From assembly GCF_036324365.1 (NCBI RefSeq), contig NZ_CP137080.1, positions 1,798,001 to 1,862,000 on the forward strand: a DNA stretch of 64,000 nt, in the 5' to 3' direction. The notes below the pieces were generated by a model. That model had not been told where the DNA came from. It ran no database searches and saw nothing but the letters and a program-made list of their open reading frames with translations. The stretch comes from Microbacterium limosum (lineage in GTDB: Bacteria > Actinomycetota > Actinomycetes > Actinomycetales > Microbacteriaceae). Position numbers and translations under genes: made by a program. Below, in pieces: positions 47,605-56,048 of this stretch. Every line of letters begins with the position of its first letter. Within the stretch, counting starts at the first letter, position 1.

Positions 47605-49094
47605 CGGTCAACCCCTTGGGCTTGCTCTTCTGGGACGGTGACGGCTCCCGAAGTGGTTTCGCCGACGCGGCCCACCTGCCACGCCAAGAACATGAGCAAG
47701 GCGCCCGCGCACACCGAACCGACGATCCACACGGCGAGGGGCGAGGCGACGCCCGACCACCACCACTCGGCGTCCGCTCCCGGGTCGACCGCCGCGTCGT
47801 CTAGACCGGTCGTGTAACGGCGAATGTTGATGTGCAAGGAAACTGCGGTGGCGACAGTGAGTAGTGCCGCCGCGAGATATGCTCGCCCCCCGGCCCACCA
47901 CTCGGAAGATCGCGCCGTAGCGGCGCTGACGCCGAGAAGGATGATCAGCAGGGGCAGAATATACCGCGGTTGCACCTGCAGACCGACAACGGCGTTGGTT
48001 TGAGCGAGCAGCACGAAGGGAACGACCACGAGGGCAGCGCCTGCGAATGCGGTCGCAAGTCCGCGGCGCAGCCTTAGCCCCCTGATGGCGAGGAAGACAG
48101 CAGCGCCCATGACGACGGTTGTCGAGACCCAGACGACAGAGGGCATGGGTGTGTCCAACCACCCGAGCCCCCAGCCCCCGATGGCACCGACCCAGAGCGA
48201 CGGCAACTCGAGCAGGTTGCTCACGTGCTGCGCGGCCGTCAGCGGTGGATCCTCGTTCTGAAGACCATTCACCACGGATGCACTCTGATCCGCTCCCAGG
48301 TAGAAGAGCAGTGAGATGACCACGATGACGAGACTCGTCGCCGCAGGGGCGAGCCAGCGGACGCCTCGTCGCCACCCAAGGATCGCCGCGAGCATGACCG
48401 CAAAGACAGCGAATGCCGCAGCATCCGCACGCGCACCAGCACCCATCGTCGCTGCGACCAGGCTGACCCCCAGGAGGGCCCAACGCCGACGCGGCGAGGA
48501 TCCGTACGACGCGGTCAGGGTCGCCCACAACGTTGCGGCAGACAGAAGCGCCCATGAAGACGGATTGGTTGAACCGAGCAGAAACAACCCGAGGGGCACC
48601 AAAGAGGCGGCGAGGGAAACCGCGAAGGCCGTCCTGAGCCGTTGTGGCAGCAACCAGAAGGTGGTTGTCACTAAGGCGACGGCGATCAACCCATTGATCG
48701 CGCGCATCACGAGCACCGATGTCGCCACGTCGGGAGTGGAGAAAGCTGAGAAAAACGCGTAGAAGACCGGTGGATAGACCCCGGTCGCATCCACCCGCTC
48801 CGTACGCTGAAGACCTTCACCGAGGTCGACGCATGCACCGCTCTGGTCCACGAGGTAGGTGTAACAACGCGCGCTCGAGATGGCCGACGGCACCTCTCGC
48901 GAGGCATCGCTGTTCGTGCCCTCGCACAGGCCCTCCCGCTCGCCCTGCGCGCACCAGATGGAAGCGAGATGGAAATCGTCGTCCGGACTGGACCCTACCG
49001 GGGACGATAGGGCCCACGCGAGAATAACGCCGAACAAGAGCGCCGGCGGGACCAAGAGCTTCAAGAGGCGCGAGCGATTGATCAATCTTGGCAC
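47601..49094 (-). CDS. DUF2142 family polytopic membrane protein
   Basis: A 497-residue protein with about eleven helices. Early SSPDDDFHLASIWCAQ and GVYPPVFYAFFSAF are DUF2142 marks. The aspartates in the first outer loop (DDD) recall the catalytic acids of GT-C glycosyltransferases that use lipid-linked sugars. That fits the GT2 plus DUF2304 genes that follow, but the reaction is an inference. GTG is supported by TAGCCT six bases upstream. It is first of a three-gene operon. Confidence 0.85.
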   Translation of the reverse strand: MPRLINRSRLLKLLVPPALLFGVILAWALSSPVGSSPDDDFHLASIWCAQGEREGLCEGTNSDASREVPSAISSARCYTYLVDQSGACVDLGEGLQRTERVDATGVYPPVFYAFFSAFSTPDVATSVLVMRAINGLIAVALVTTTFWLLPQRLRTAFAVSLAASLVPLGLFLLGSTNPSSWALLSAATLWATLTASYGSSPRRRWALLGVSLVAATMGAGARADAAAFAVFAVMLAAILGWRRGVRWLAPAATSLVIVVISLLFYLGADQSASVVNGLQNEDPPLTAAQHVSNLLELPSLWVGAIGGWGLGWLDTPMPSVVWVSTTVVMGAAVFLAIRGLRLRRGLATAFAGAALVVVPFVLLAQTNAVVGLQVQPRYILPLLIILLGVSAATARSSEWWAGGRAYLAAALLTVATAVSLHINIRRYTTGLDDAAVDPGADAEWWWSGVASPLAVWIVGSVCAGALLMFLAWQVGRVGETTSGAVTVPEEQAQGVDR

Positions 49095-49106
49095 TCGCCA
49101 AGGCTA
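49095..49106 (-). promoter_or_regulatory. -10 box of the DUF2142 operon, predicted leaderless
   Basis: TAGCCT (49106-49101, minus strand) lies six bases before the GTG at 49094. Confidence 0.55.
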
Positions 49107-49137
49107 CCGCGGCGCCGTGAGCTGTCCCGTCTGCCCA

Positions 49138-51288
49138 TCAAGGTACGACGACGCTCGTGCACGAGATCAAGGCGTTGGGGCCCCACGCGTCGTTGATTCC
49201 GTACACGCAGACACGCTTCGTGCCGGAGCTCCCAGCGGGGAGCGTGATGTCGAAGCCTCGGGGCAGGCTCGGCCCCCCGAACGCCGCATTGACATCGGCC
49301 CGCCAGATAGTGGTGTCGGTCGCCTGACCGGCGTCGTCGACGTATACGTGCACCGGGGTCGTCTTCGCTGCGTCTCGATCCATGACCCAGCCAGAGACGC
49401 GGATTCCCTCGGGCCGCAGAGCAACCATCTCCACGTTGCCGAACGGCGCGGCGGATCTCGGGCGTTCGTACACGATGGTCTTGCAGCCCAAGACGGTGTT
49501 CAATCCACCAACCGAGTCGATGGCATAGACACAGACCGAGTGCTGCCCGTCCGGGATGTCGCTGACGAGCGTGTAGCCGTGGGGTTGCCCGTAACTCGCG
49601 TACACGCGTCCCACGTCCGGTCGGCGCTGGTCCGCGCGAAGCGCGGTTCCCACGCCGTTCACGTATACGTGCACACTGATGGAGTCGGCGGTATCAGGAT
49701 CGATAGCCCATCCGGAAACAGTCAGCTTTCCGTCCTTGGCGGAGATCGCATCGACCGCGCCGAACGGCGCGCGCCCCTTCTCCGGCAGCGGCTGGACCGT
49801 GACGTCTCGGCAACCCAGGTTGGTGTTCACTCCGCCAGCGGAATCGATGCCATATGCGCACACCCGGTGCGGCCCGGGAGTCGCGCCGAGCACGATGTCG
49901 AAGCCCCGGTTGCCCCCGTGTCGCGGGAAGAGCGTCGCCAGGTCACGTCTGGGCGAGGTTGCGACCATGCTGTAGCCCAAGTCGTCCACATAAAGATGAA
50001 CGATGCCCGGGTTCGTCGTGTCCGGATCCAAGGACCAGCCCGAAACTCTCACGCCGCCTTCCACGGGCACGACGGCATCCAGCGACCCCAGCGGAGGGCC
50101 GGTGACCGGGGTACTCATCGAGCACGACAACAAGGTGTTCTGCCCCACACCGACGTTGATGCCGTACACGCACACGTTGACCTGTTCGCCGGGATTCGCC
50201 GGCACTCTCACATCGAACCCGTGAGCCGCCCCCACATTGGGAAACGCTGCAGCCACATCCGGTCTGTCGAGAGATGCGATGAAGGGGATCCCCGCGCTGC
50301 CGACATAGACGTGCACCTGAATCGATGCCTTCGTGTCGGGGTCCGCGGCCCAGCCCACTACGCGGAAGCCGCCGGCGATGGGCTCGACGACTTCGACGTT
50401 GCCGAAAGGCCAGCCCGCGCGGCTCGAGGCGCCGAACCAGTCCGTGTAGAAGTTCACGAAGTTCCGGTTGCCGTAACTCGAGCAGGAGTCGCCGATGCCG
50501 TATCCGGCCGCGAGAGCCGCAGCGTTCGGCTGGTACGGCGTGTAGTTGTAGAGCGCAGCCGTAGCATAGTTGGACACGTTGAGGTTCGTGCCTCCGCACG
50601 ACGTCGACGGATGGTAGCCGATGAAGTGCACTCCCGGCTGACGCGCGAATCGACCTGCCGAGTAGTTCTTGAGCGATGTGGTCCCGGCGAGGATCTGCGG
50701 CCCGATCCCGGAATAGGCGGGATCGCACGGTGCGGTGTCGGGGCAGTTCGCGCCCATCGCGAAGTTGAGATTGCGCTCCGTCGGAGTGCGGCCCGTCACG
50801 AGGCTCTGCTCCTTCTCCAGCGTCACGATGATCACCTTGGCGGAGATCCCGCACGCCACCTGCACCCGGTAGATCAATTCAGAGATCCGCATCGTGCCGC
50901 CCTCGATGGCGTTGCACACGACGTTGCCCGTGCGATGCGAGACGACCGCCGCTCGCGAGGAGATGCTCGCCGTTCCCGTGTTGATGCACCGGGTGTTGGT
51001 GCACCGGTTCCTGTCGTCGAGGAACCGCTGGATCTCTGCCGCCGTCATCGCCGCGCCGTCGTAGAAGAGCGCGTCATCGATGAGGTTCTCGGGGTTGAAG
51101 CCCGCGAGCGTCGCCGGCTTGATCTGAGTGTCGGCGCTCGCCGCCGCGAGCGCATCCGCGCCGGAGGGCGCCGCGACGGCGGCGGGCACGATCCCGCCGG
51201 CGGTGAGGACGAATGCGACGACGGCTGCGAGAACGATCCTCAGCCCGTCGACGGACCCGCGCGGACGGGGAAGGGCAGGTCGGCGCAT
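49138..51288 (-). CDS. Secreted protein with N-terminal wall-hydrolase-like region and four repeats
   Basis: A 716-residue exported protein. A signal peptide ends near AAVAAPS. Residues about 45-285 are an uncharacterised domain (NLIDDALFYDGAAMTAAEIQ, VIIVTLEKEQSLVTGR, NYATAALYNYTPYQPN, FYTDWFG) with several cysteines. Four repeats of about 105 residues follow (from about 293, 398, 507 and 613), each with PFGNVE-type start, V-x-GW-x-x-DPD, VHVYV, a GFD turn and VCVYGI. The KEQSLV glutamate might be catalytic as in lytic transglycosylases, but that is a guess. The repeats look like beta sandwiches that bind wall or glycan. The start is uncertain (ATG 51288 or GTG 51312); a -10 TAACAT lies at 51330-51325. 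Confidence 0.75.
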   Translation of the reverse strand: MRRPALPRPRGSVDGLRIVLAAVVAFVLTAGGIVPAAVAAPSGADALAAASADTQIKPATLAGFNPENLIDDALFYDGAAMTAAEIQRFLDDRNRCTNTRCINTGTASISSRAAVVSHRTGNVVCNAIEGGTMRISELIYRVQVACGISAKVIIVTLEKEQSLVTGRTPTERNLNFAMGANCPDTAPCDPAYSGIGPQILAGTTSLKNYSAGRFARQPGVHFIGYHPSTSCGGTNLNVSNYATAALYNYTPYQPNAAALAAGYGIGDSCSSYGNRNFVNFYTDWFGASSRAGWPFGNVEVVEPIAGGFRVVGWAADPDTKASIQVHVYVGSAGIPFIASLDRPDVAAAFPNVGAAHGFDVRVPANPGEQVNVCVYGINVGVGQNTLLSCSMSTPVTGPPLGSLDAVVPVEGGVRVSGWSLDPDTTNPGIVHLYVDDLGYSMVATSPRRDLATLFPRHGGNRGFDIVLGATPGPHRVCAYGIDSAGGVNTNLGCRDVTVQPLPEKGRAPFGAVDAISAKDGKLTVSGWAIDPDTADSISVHVYVNGVGTALRADQRRPDVGRVYASYGQPHGYTLVSDIPDGQHSVCVYAIDSVGGLNTVLGCKTIVYERPRSAAPFGNVEMVALRPEGIRVSGWVMDRDAAKTTPVHVYVDDAGQATDTTIWRADVNAAFGGPSLPRGFDITLPAGSSGTKRVCVYGINDAWGPNALISCTSVVVP

Positions 51289-51341
51289 GGGTCCATTGTT
51301 ACTGAAGTGCACCCGATTTGCCGCATGTTATTTCGACGGCG

Positions 51342-52241
51342 TCAGCGATGGCGTCGCGCGAGGCGGCGGATCCTTCGCCAGATCGGATGCGATTCGTGCA
51401 CGCCCCTCACGATTTCGGCCCCCAGGTCGCCGAATCGCGCCATCAGACGGCGCTCCGCATCCCGGTGGAGTCGGGCGATATACAGCGGCAGGCCGGGACC
51501 GTTCGCCTCCACCCAGCGCCGCAGTTCGCGATCCCGAACCTCCAGGTCGTCGCGATCGTGTTGGGAGGCGAGCTCGAACATGCTGTTGCCGGCCGCCCCC
51601 TTCGCGTCAGGTCGCTGGGTCCAGTAGGCCAGCGGAGTTCCGCCGAGGAACGCGATCGGGTATCGGGCCGCCACCCTGAGGTAGAACTCCCAGTCCTCCA
51701 CGGCGTCGAGCGTCTCGTCGTAGAAGCCGACATCGTCGTGCAGGCTTCGGCGGTACAGGAAGGAGATCGGCACCGCCCTGTTGACCTCGAGGAGGCTCGT
51801 GAAGGTGACTCCCGTCATTCCCTCCCAGAAGGGAGCGCGGCCGGTCTCCGTCCAGCCATCGCCGTCCTGCCGCTCGTACACGATCTCCGTCGCGACCATC
51901 ACTCCCGCGTCCTCGGGAGACGCGTCGAGCACGGCCGACGTCTTGGCCAGAAAGTCCGGATGCCAGAGATCGTCGTCGTCGTGGAGAACGACGTACTCGC
52001 CGGCAGCCGCCCGTATCCCAGCGTTCGCGGCGGCGCACCGCCCGCCCCGGCCGGGTGGCTCGATCACCGCCGCACTGACTCCCGAGTCCGAGAGAGCGAC
52101 ATCGACCATGGAACGGTCGCCGTCGTTGACGACGATGATCTCGAGATCGTCGAGTCGTTGCCGCGCGATATCCGCGAGCGCACGGCGGAGAAAATACGGT
52201 CGATCCTTGGTTCTGACGACGACCGACACCTTCGGGGGCAT
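51342..52241 (-). CDS. Family 2 glycosyltransferase
   Basis: A 299-residue GT2 enzyme: VSVVVRTKDRPYFLRRAL, IIVVNDGDRSMVD, RCAAANAGI, the metal-binding LHDDDDLWHPDFL, and ETLDAVEDWEFYLRVA with the late acidic pair. No membrane helix is seen; the C-terminus is basic. ATG 52241 is chosen because TAGGCT lies seven bases upstream (52254-52249), giving a leaderless start independent of the upstream gene. A GTG at 52262 directly after the previous stop is the coupled alternative. It is cotranscribed with the next glycosyltransferase gene upstream. Confidence 0.87.
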   Translation of the reverse strand: MPPKVSVVVRTKDRPYFLRRALADIARQRLDDLEIIVVNDGDRSMVDVALSDSGVSAAVIEPPGRGGRCAAANAGIRAAAGEYVVLHDDDDLWHPDFLAKTSAVLDASPEDAGVMVATEIVYERQDGDGWTETGRAPFWEGMTGVTFTSLLEVNRAVPISFLYRRSLHDDVGFYDETLDAVEDWEFYLRVAARYPIAFLGGTPLAYWTQRPDAKGAAGNSMFELASQHDRDDLEVRDRELRRWVEANGPGLPLYIARLHRDAERRLMARFGDLGAEIVRGVHESHPIWRRIRRLARRHR

Positions 52242-52262
52242 AAGAGAGAGCCTAGGGCGCAC

Positions 52263-53342
52263 TCACAGTTCGGCGTGGAGCTGCCACACCCGATCGGCGG
52301 AATCCCGCCACGAGAACGCCCGCGCTCGGTCCCCCGACAGCACCCGCGAGCGCCGCGCCGAGGCCTCGTCCTCCCTCACCGACGCGATCGCGTCGACCAC
52401 CGCTGCGGAGTCGTCGGCGTCGACGACGACGCCCGCGTCGGCGAGCACCTCGATGTTCTGCGGTGACCGCGCCGCGACGATGGGAACACCGGCCCGGAGA
52501 GCGTCGAGCATCCGCCACGGATACGCGTAGCCCGCCGCGGGGTCGACGAAGACGGATGCCGCGGCGAGCGCCTCGGCCCGCGGGCCCTCGTCCGCCGGGG
52601 CGATCTCCCGGAACCGGTGCTCCGGAAGGCCGGCCGCGGAGGCGAGCTCGCGAACGGCCGCATCGTCGCCGCGCACGAGCGCGACGACCTCCGCGTCGAC
52701 CACTTCAGAGAGCGCGGCGAACATGCGCGAGAGCTCCTCGGCCGACGCCCGCTCGGCGTCCAGGAGGATCGCGCGACCGTCCCCTACCTCGTGCGCCCGC
52801 TCGGCCGCCACCGCCCCCGTCGACGCGCCGGCGATCACGCGCACGCGGTCGCCCAGCTTCGTCCGCTCCCCCAGCACGTCCGCCATCGCGTGCGTGGGAA
52901 CCACGACGGCGTCGGCGTGGCGCTGCGCGCGCTTGATCATCGTCTTCTGCCACGCGAGCGCCTGCTTCGACAGCCGCTGCGGGGCGGTCAGCGCGTCGAG
53001 GTCCCACAGGGTCACGACGGTCTGGTCGTTATCGTGCACCCGATCGTGGCGCACGAGGGGCGCGAGCAGGGAGGACGAGTGGATCATCCCCCCACCGATG
53101 CCGGGGATCATCCCCAGCGCGCACGCCGCCACGAACTGCGCGCGCTTGAGCGGAAGGCGGTGCACGCGGGCGATCCCCGGCACGGATGCCGCGGCCTCCG
53201 CGCCGTCGGCCGACACGATCGCCTCGACCTCGCAGCCGCGTGGCGCGGCCACGGCGAGCTCCCGCGCGAGAGCGAGGCTCGCGGCATCCGGATCGGAGGG
53301 AGGTACGGCGTGATCGAGCACGACGCGCAGAGTCGCGGTCAT
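52263..53342 (-). CDS. Glycosyltransferase family 4-like protein
   Basis: A 359-residue GT-B protein. The acceptor half has HDRVHDNDQTVVTLWDLDAL and DAVVVPTHAMADVLGE, the linker VRVIAGASTGAV. The C-terminal donor half is less typical: ILLDAERASAEELSRMF, FVDPAAGYAYPWRMLDALRAGVP. The E-x7-E motif is replaced by PWRMLDALRAG, so this is a diverged member. The start is supported by TAGCCT six bases before ATG. Substrate unknown; together with the GT2 gene after it, it probably decorates a wall glycan. Confidence 0.78.
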   Translation of the reverse strand: MTATLRVVLDHAVPPSDPDAASLALARELAVAAPRGCEVEAIVSADGAEAAASVPGIARVHRLPLKRAQFVAACALGMIPGIGGGMIHSSSLLAPLVRHDRVHDNDQTVVTLWDLDALTAPQRLSKQALAWQKTMIKRAQRHADAVVVPTHAMADVLGERTKLGDRVRVIAGASTGAVAAERAHEVGDGRAILLDAERASAEELSRMFAALSEVVDAEVVALVRGDDAAVRELASAAGLPEHRFREIAPADEGPRAEALAAASVFVDPAAGYAYPWRMLDALRAGVPIVAARSPQNIEVLADAGVVVDADDSAAVVDAIASVREDEASARRSRVLSGDRARAFSWRDSADRVWQLHAEL

Positions 53343-53354
53343 GATTCCAGGCTA
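53343..53354 (-). promoter_or_regulatory. -10 box, predicted leaderless
   Basis: TAGCCT (53354-53349, minus strand) lies six bases before the ATG at 53342. Confidence 0.55.
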
Positions 53355-53460
53355 GTCGGCCGCACCTCTGCGACCGAGGGCGGCACGGCGCGGGCGCCGC
53401 AGGGCTCAGCCGCCTCACAGCTTCACGCGCGGGGCATGTCACGAACGCCGGATCGTGCCC

Positions 53461-53611
53461 TAGACTTCACGAGTCAGCTGGGGTAGTTGACAAAACTGGG
53501 GAAGTCGGTCCGTACGCCTGGGGAGGGCGCGGACCGTTCACGCGGAGCATTGCGACCGGGGGGTCGCCGCCAGCCGCGGCTTCGCATGAATCTCTTTGGG
53601 GGGAGAAAACC
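53461..53611 (+). promoter_or_regulatory. Long leader of a LAXTG protein gene with G-run hairpin loops
   Basis: TAGACT at 53461-53466 would start an RNA near 53473. The roughly 140-base leader can form four short hairpins, each with a run of G in the loop. The first is 53473-53479/53485-53491, loop GGGGT. The second is 53507-53518/53526-53535, loop UGGGGAG, with a two-base bulge. The third is 53552-53557/53562-53567, loop GGGG. The fourth is a weak 4-bp one (53591-53594/53603-53606) that includes the ribosome site GGGGGGAGA. Another ACT-GGGGA-AGT lies at about 53496. The repeated design suggests an RNA control element. Confidence 0.5.
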
Positions 53612-54127
53612 ATGCTCAAGAGAGCAACTGCCGTGTGCATCGCCGCCGGTATCCTGGCCTTCGCGCCGACCGCCGCGCACGCCGAGACCGGCGAATACGC
53701 CCAACCGTCCGGCGTCACGATCGAATCGCCGATCATCGAGCCGTGCGAGACGGCGACCGTGGTCTTCGGCGCCCGCTACTGGGGGTCCGGAGAGCGGATC
53801 TCCGTCACGGCCCAGGGCGCCCGCGCCGGCGCGGCATCCTTCGATCCCGCCGTGAACGCGGCCGAGGACGGCAGCCTCGTCGCCGCCTTCTCGCCGCCGA
53901 GCGACGGCGTCGGTGTTTACCAGCTCACCTTCGCGGGGGCGTCGGGCAGCTACACCGCGACGGTGTCGGTGACCGACCCGGTTCTGTGCGAGGTCGACCC
54001 CGGCGTCGCCCTGGCAAGCACCGGCGGAGGTGTCGAGTCGTGGCTCATCGCCGGCGGGGCGGGTCTCGTCGCGATCGGCTCCGGCGCCGTCATCGTGGCG
54101 TCGCGGCGTCGTGCGACCGGCTCCTGA
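53612..54127 (+). CDS. Small LAXTG-anchored surface protein
   Basis: A 171-residue exported protein. It has a signal peptide (about 1-24, cut near AHA), then one beta-sandwich-like domain (SPIIEPCETATVVF, YQLTFAGASGSYTATVSV) of about 95 residues. A sorting signal follows: LASTG, then a hydrophobic helix and a basic end SRRRATGS. LAXTG is the class E sortase motif used in high-GC actinobacteria, so it is probably joined to peptidoglycan. Two cysteines (in EPCET and VLCEV) may form a disulphide. A related protein is encoded two genes on. Confidence 0.85.
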   Translation: MLKRATAVCIAAGILAFAPTAAHAETGEYAQPSGVTIESPIIEPCETATVVFGARYWGSGERISVTAQGARAGAASFDPAVNAAEDGSLVAAFSPPSDGVGVYQLTFAGASGSYTATVSVTDPVLCEVDPGVALASTGGGVESWLIAGGAGLVAIGSGAVIVASRRRATGS

Positions 54128-54143
54128 CGGGTCGCGCGCGGCG

Positions 54144-55937
54144 ATGATGACGCACCGACGATCGACGGCGACGACCGACGCCCGGAGCACGCGAAGGTCT
54201 CGTCGTGCGCTCTGGATCACGCTCGCGGTGGTCGTGGTCCTGCTCCTCGCCGCGGCGGCGTGGCTGGCCTTCCGCGCCCTCGCGGCGCGGGATGCGCTGG
54301 CCGCGACCGCCGATGAGGCCGCCCTGCTCCAGCAGAGCGTCCTCGCGGGCGAGCATGACGACCTGGATGCCCGTGCGCGGTCCATCTCCGCCCACGCCTC
54401 GGACGCGGCCCGCGCAACCGGCGACCCCGTGTGGCGCGCGGCCGAGATCCTGCCGTGGGTCGGGGCGAACCTGCGGGCGGTGAGGGACATCAGCGAGATC
54501 GCCGACGAGCTCGCCCGAAACGGAGTCCCCCCGCTGCTCGACGCGGCGGATGCCGTGGACCTGGACTCGCTCGGGGTGACCGGCAACACCGTCGATCTCG
54601 CTCCGCTCGACGCGGCGCGACCCGCGCTGGAGTCGGCGGTCGGGGTCTTCTCCGCCGCCGCGGAGCGCGCAGGAGCCATCGACACCGGTTGGACGCTCCC
54701 GATCATCACCGACGCGGTCGACGAGGTGCGACAGACCCTCGAACCGGCGGCGTCCACCGTCGACGGCCTCGCACGCGCCGCCTCGCTCCTGCCGAGCATG
54801 CTCGGCGCCGACGGCCCGCGCGACTACCTCCTGCTCATGCAGAACAACGCCGAGGTGCGCTCCTCCGGCGGCATCCCCGGCGCGTTCGCGGTCCTGCACG
54901 CCGAGGACGGCGCGATCAGTCTCACCGGCCAGGCGTCCACCGCCGATTTCCGCAAGTTCGACGAGCCGATCGCCGAGCTGGATGCCGCGACCGTCGCGCT
55001 CTTCGACGAACAGCCCGGCCAGTACGTGCAGCACGCGCTGCAGATACCGGACTTCCCGAAGGCCGCGGCGCTGGCCGCGGAGTTCTGGGCCCAGACGATG
55101 GGAAGCCGGGTCGACGGCGTGCTCGCGGTCGACACCGTGACGATCGCCGACCTGCTCCGCGCCACGGGCCCGGTGTCCGCGGGGGAGTACGAGCTCACGC
55201 CGGACGACGCCGTGGACATCCTGCTCTCGCGGGTGTACGCCGATGAGCCCTCCCCCATCCAGCTGGACGCCTTCTTCGCCGGAGCGTCGAGCGCGGTGTT
55301 CGAGGCCGTCACCGACGGGCGCGCGAGCCCTGCCGCTCTCGTCGAAGCGCTCGCCGCCGCCGGCGACGACGGCCGGATCCGGATGTGGAGCGCCGATCCG
55401 TCGGAGCAGGAGCGTCTCGCCGAGACGACCCTGGCCGGCGCACTGCCGATCGACGGTGCGGAGGAGGTCTTCGCGGGAGTCTTCTTCAACGACAGCACGG
55501 GCGGCAAGATGAACTACTACACCGCCGCCGACATCACCGGGACACTCGCGTCGTGCGGCGACGAGAGCCGCGCGAGCGTCGACGTCGTCTGGACCAACAC
55601 GCTCGACCCCGAGCAGGCGGAGTCGCTTCCGCACTATGTCACGGGCAACGGATCGTCGAAGGTCGACCCGGGGCAGGTGCGCACCCGCATCGCGGTCTAC
55701 GGCCCGCAGGGCTGGACCGCGAGCCGCTCCACGCTCGACGGCGCCGCCGCGCCCGGACAGGCCACGATCGACCAGGGCCGACCCGTCATCCAGTACGAGA
55801 TGACCCTGTCGCCGGGCGAGTCGACGACCGTCTCCGTCGACTTCGCGGGTGCCGCGGACGAGGCGCAGCTGGGCCTCGTCTCGACGCCGCTGATCCGCGA
55901 TCCGAACGTGCGGCTGACCACGACGGGATGCGAATGA
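54144..55937 (+). CDS. DUF4012 family membrane-anchored protein
   Basis: A 597-residue protein with a short basic cytoplasmic end, one transmembrane helix (about 22-45) and a large outer domain matching DUF4012 (YLLLMQNNAEVRSSGGIPGAF, VDGVLAVDTVTIADLLRATG, FFNDSTGGKMNYY). The family is linked by context to polysaccharide and LCP genes in actinobacteria, and its role is not established. It starts 16 bases after the first LAXTG gene, so they are likely cotranscribed. The second LAXTG gene follows with its own leader. The start is at the first of two adjacent ATG codons. Confidence 0.88.
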   Translation: MMTHRRSTATTDARSTRRSRRALWITLAVVVVLLLAAAAWLAFRALAARDALAATADEAALLQQSVLAGEHDDLDARARSISAHASDAARATGDPVWRAAEILPWVGANLRAVRDISEIADELARNGVPPLLDAADAVDLDSLGVTGNTVDLAPLDAARPALESAVGVFSAAAERAGAIDTGWTLPIITDAVDEVRQTLEPAASTVDGLARAASLLPSMLGADGPRDYLLLMQNNAEVRSSGGIPGAFAVLHAEDGAISLTGQASTADFRKFDEPIAELDAATVALFDEQPGQYVQHALQIPDFPKAAALAAEFWAQTMGSRVDGVLAVDTVTIADLLRATGPVSAGEYELTPDDAVDILLSRVYADEPSPIQLDAFFAGASSAVFEAVTDGRASPAALVEALAAAGDDGRIRMWSADPSEQERLAETTLAGALPIDGAEEVFAGVFFNDSTGGKMNYYTAADITGTLASCGDESRASVDVVWTNTLDPEQAESLPHYVTGNGSSKVDPGQVRTRIAVYGPQGWTASRSTLDGAAAPGQATIDQGRPVIQYEMTLSPGESTTVSVDFAGAADEAQLGLVSTPLIRDPNVRLTTTGCE

Positions 55938-55969
55938 TCGTGCCCCTCGCGGTGGCGCCGGGTCGGCCC

Positions 55970-56048
55970 TATAGTGAGAACGTTGCTTGGGGCAACATCG
56001 CCGTCGTGGGGACGGCGAACACTACCGTGATTTTCTGGGGGAGATCGC
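55970..56048 (+). promoter_or_regulatory. Leader of the second LAXTG gene with G-run hairpins
   Basis: TATAGT at 55970-55975 would start an RNA near 55982. Two hairpins follow: GTTGC/GCAAC (55982-55986/55992-55996) with loop TTGGG, and GCCGTC/GACGGC (56000-56005/56011-56016) with loop GTGGG. In both, a four-G run spans the loop and its closing pair. The ribosome site is TGGGGGAG. The layout copies the leader of the first LAXTG gene in shorter form. Confidence 0.5.

Noticed and set aside
49138..51288. Hemagglutinin or adhesin call for the four-repeat protein
   Set aside because: The repeats fit a beta-domain pattern but no known adhesin motif could be identified.
53487..53492. TTGACA as a -35 box for the first LAXTG gene
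   Set aside because: No -10 box lies at 16-19 bases downstream, and the bases form one arm of a hairpin; TAGACT at 53461-53466 is a better promoter.
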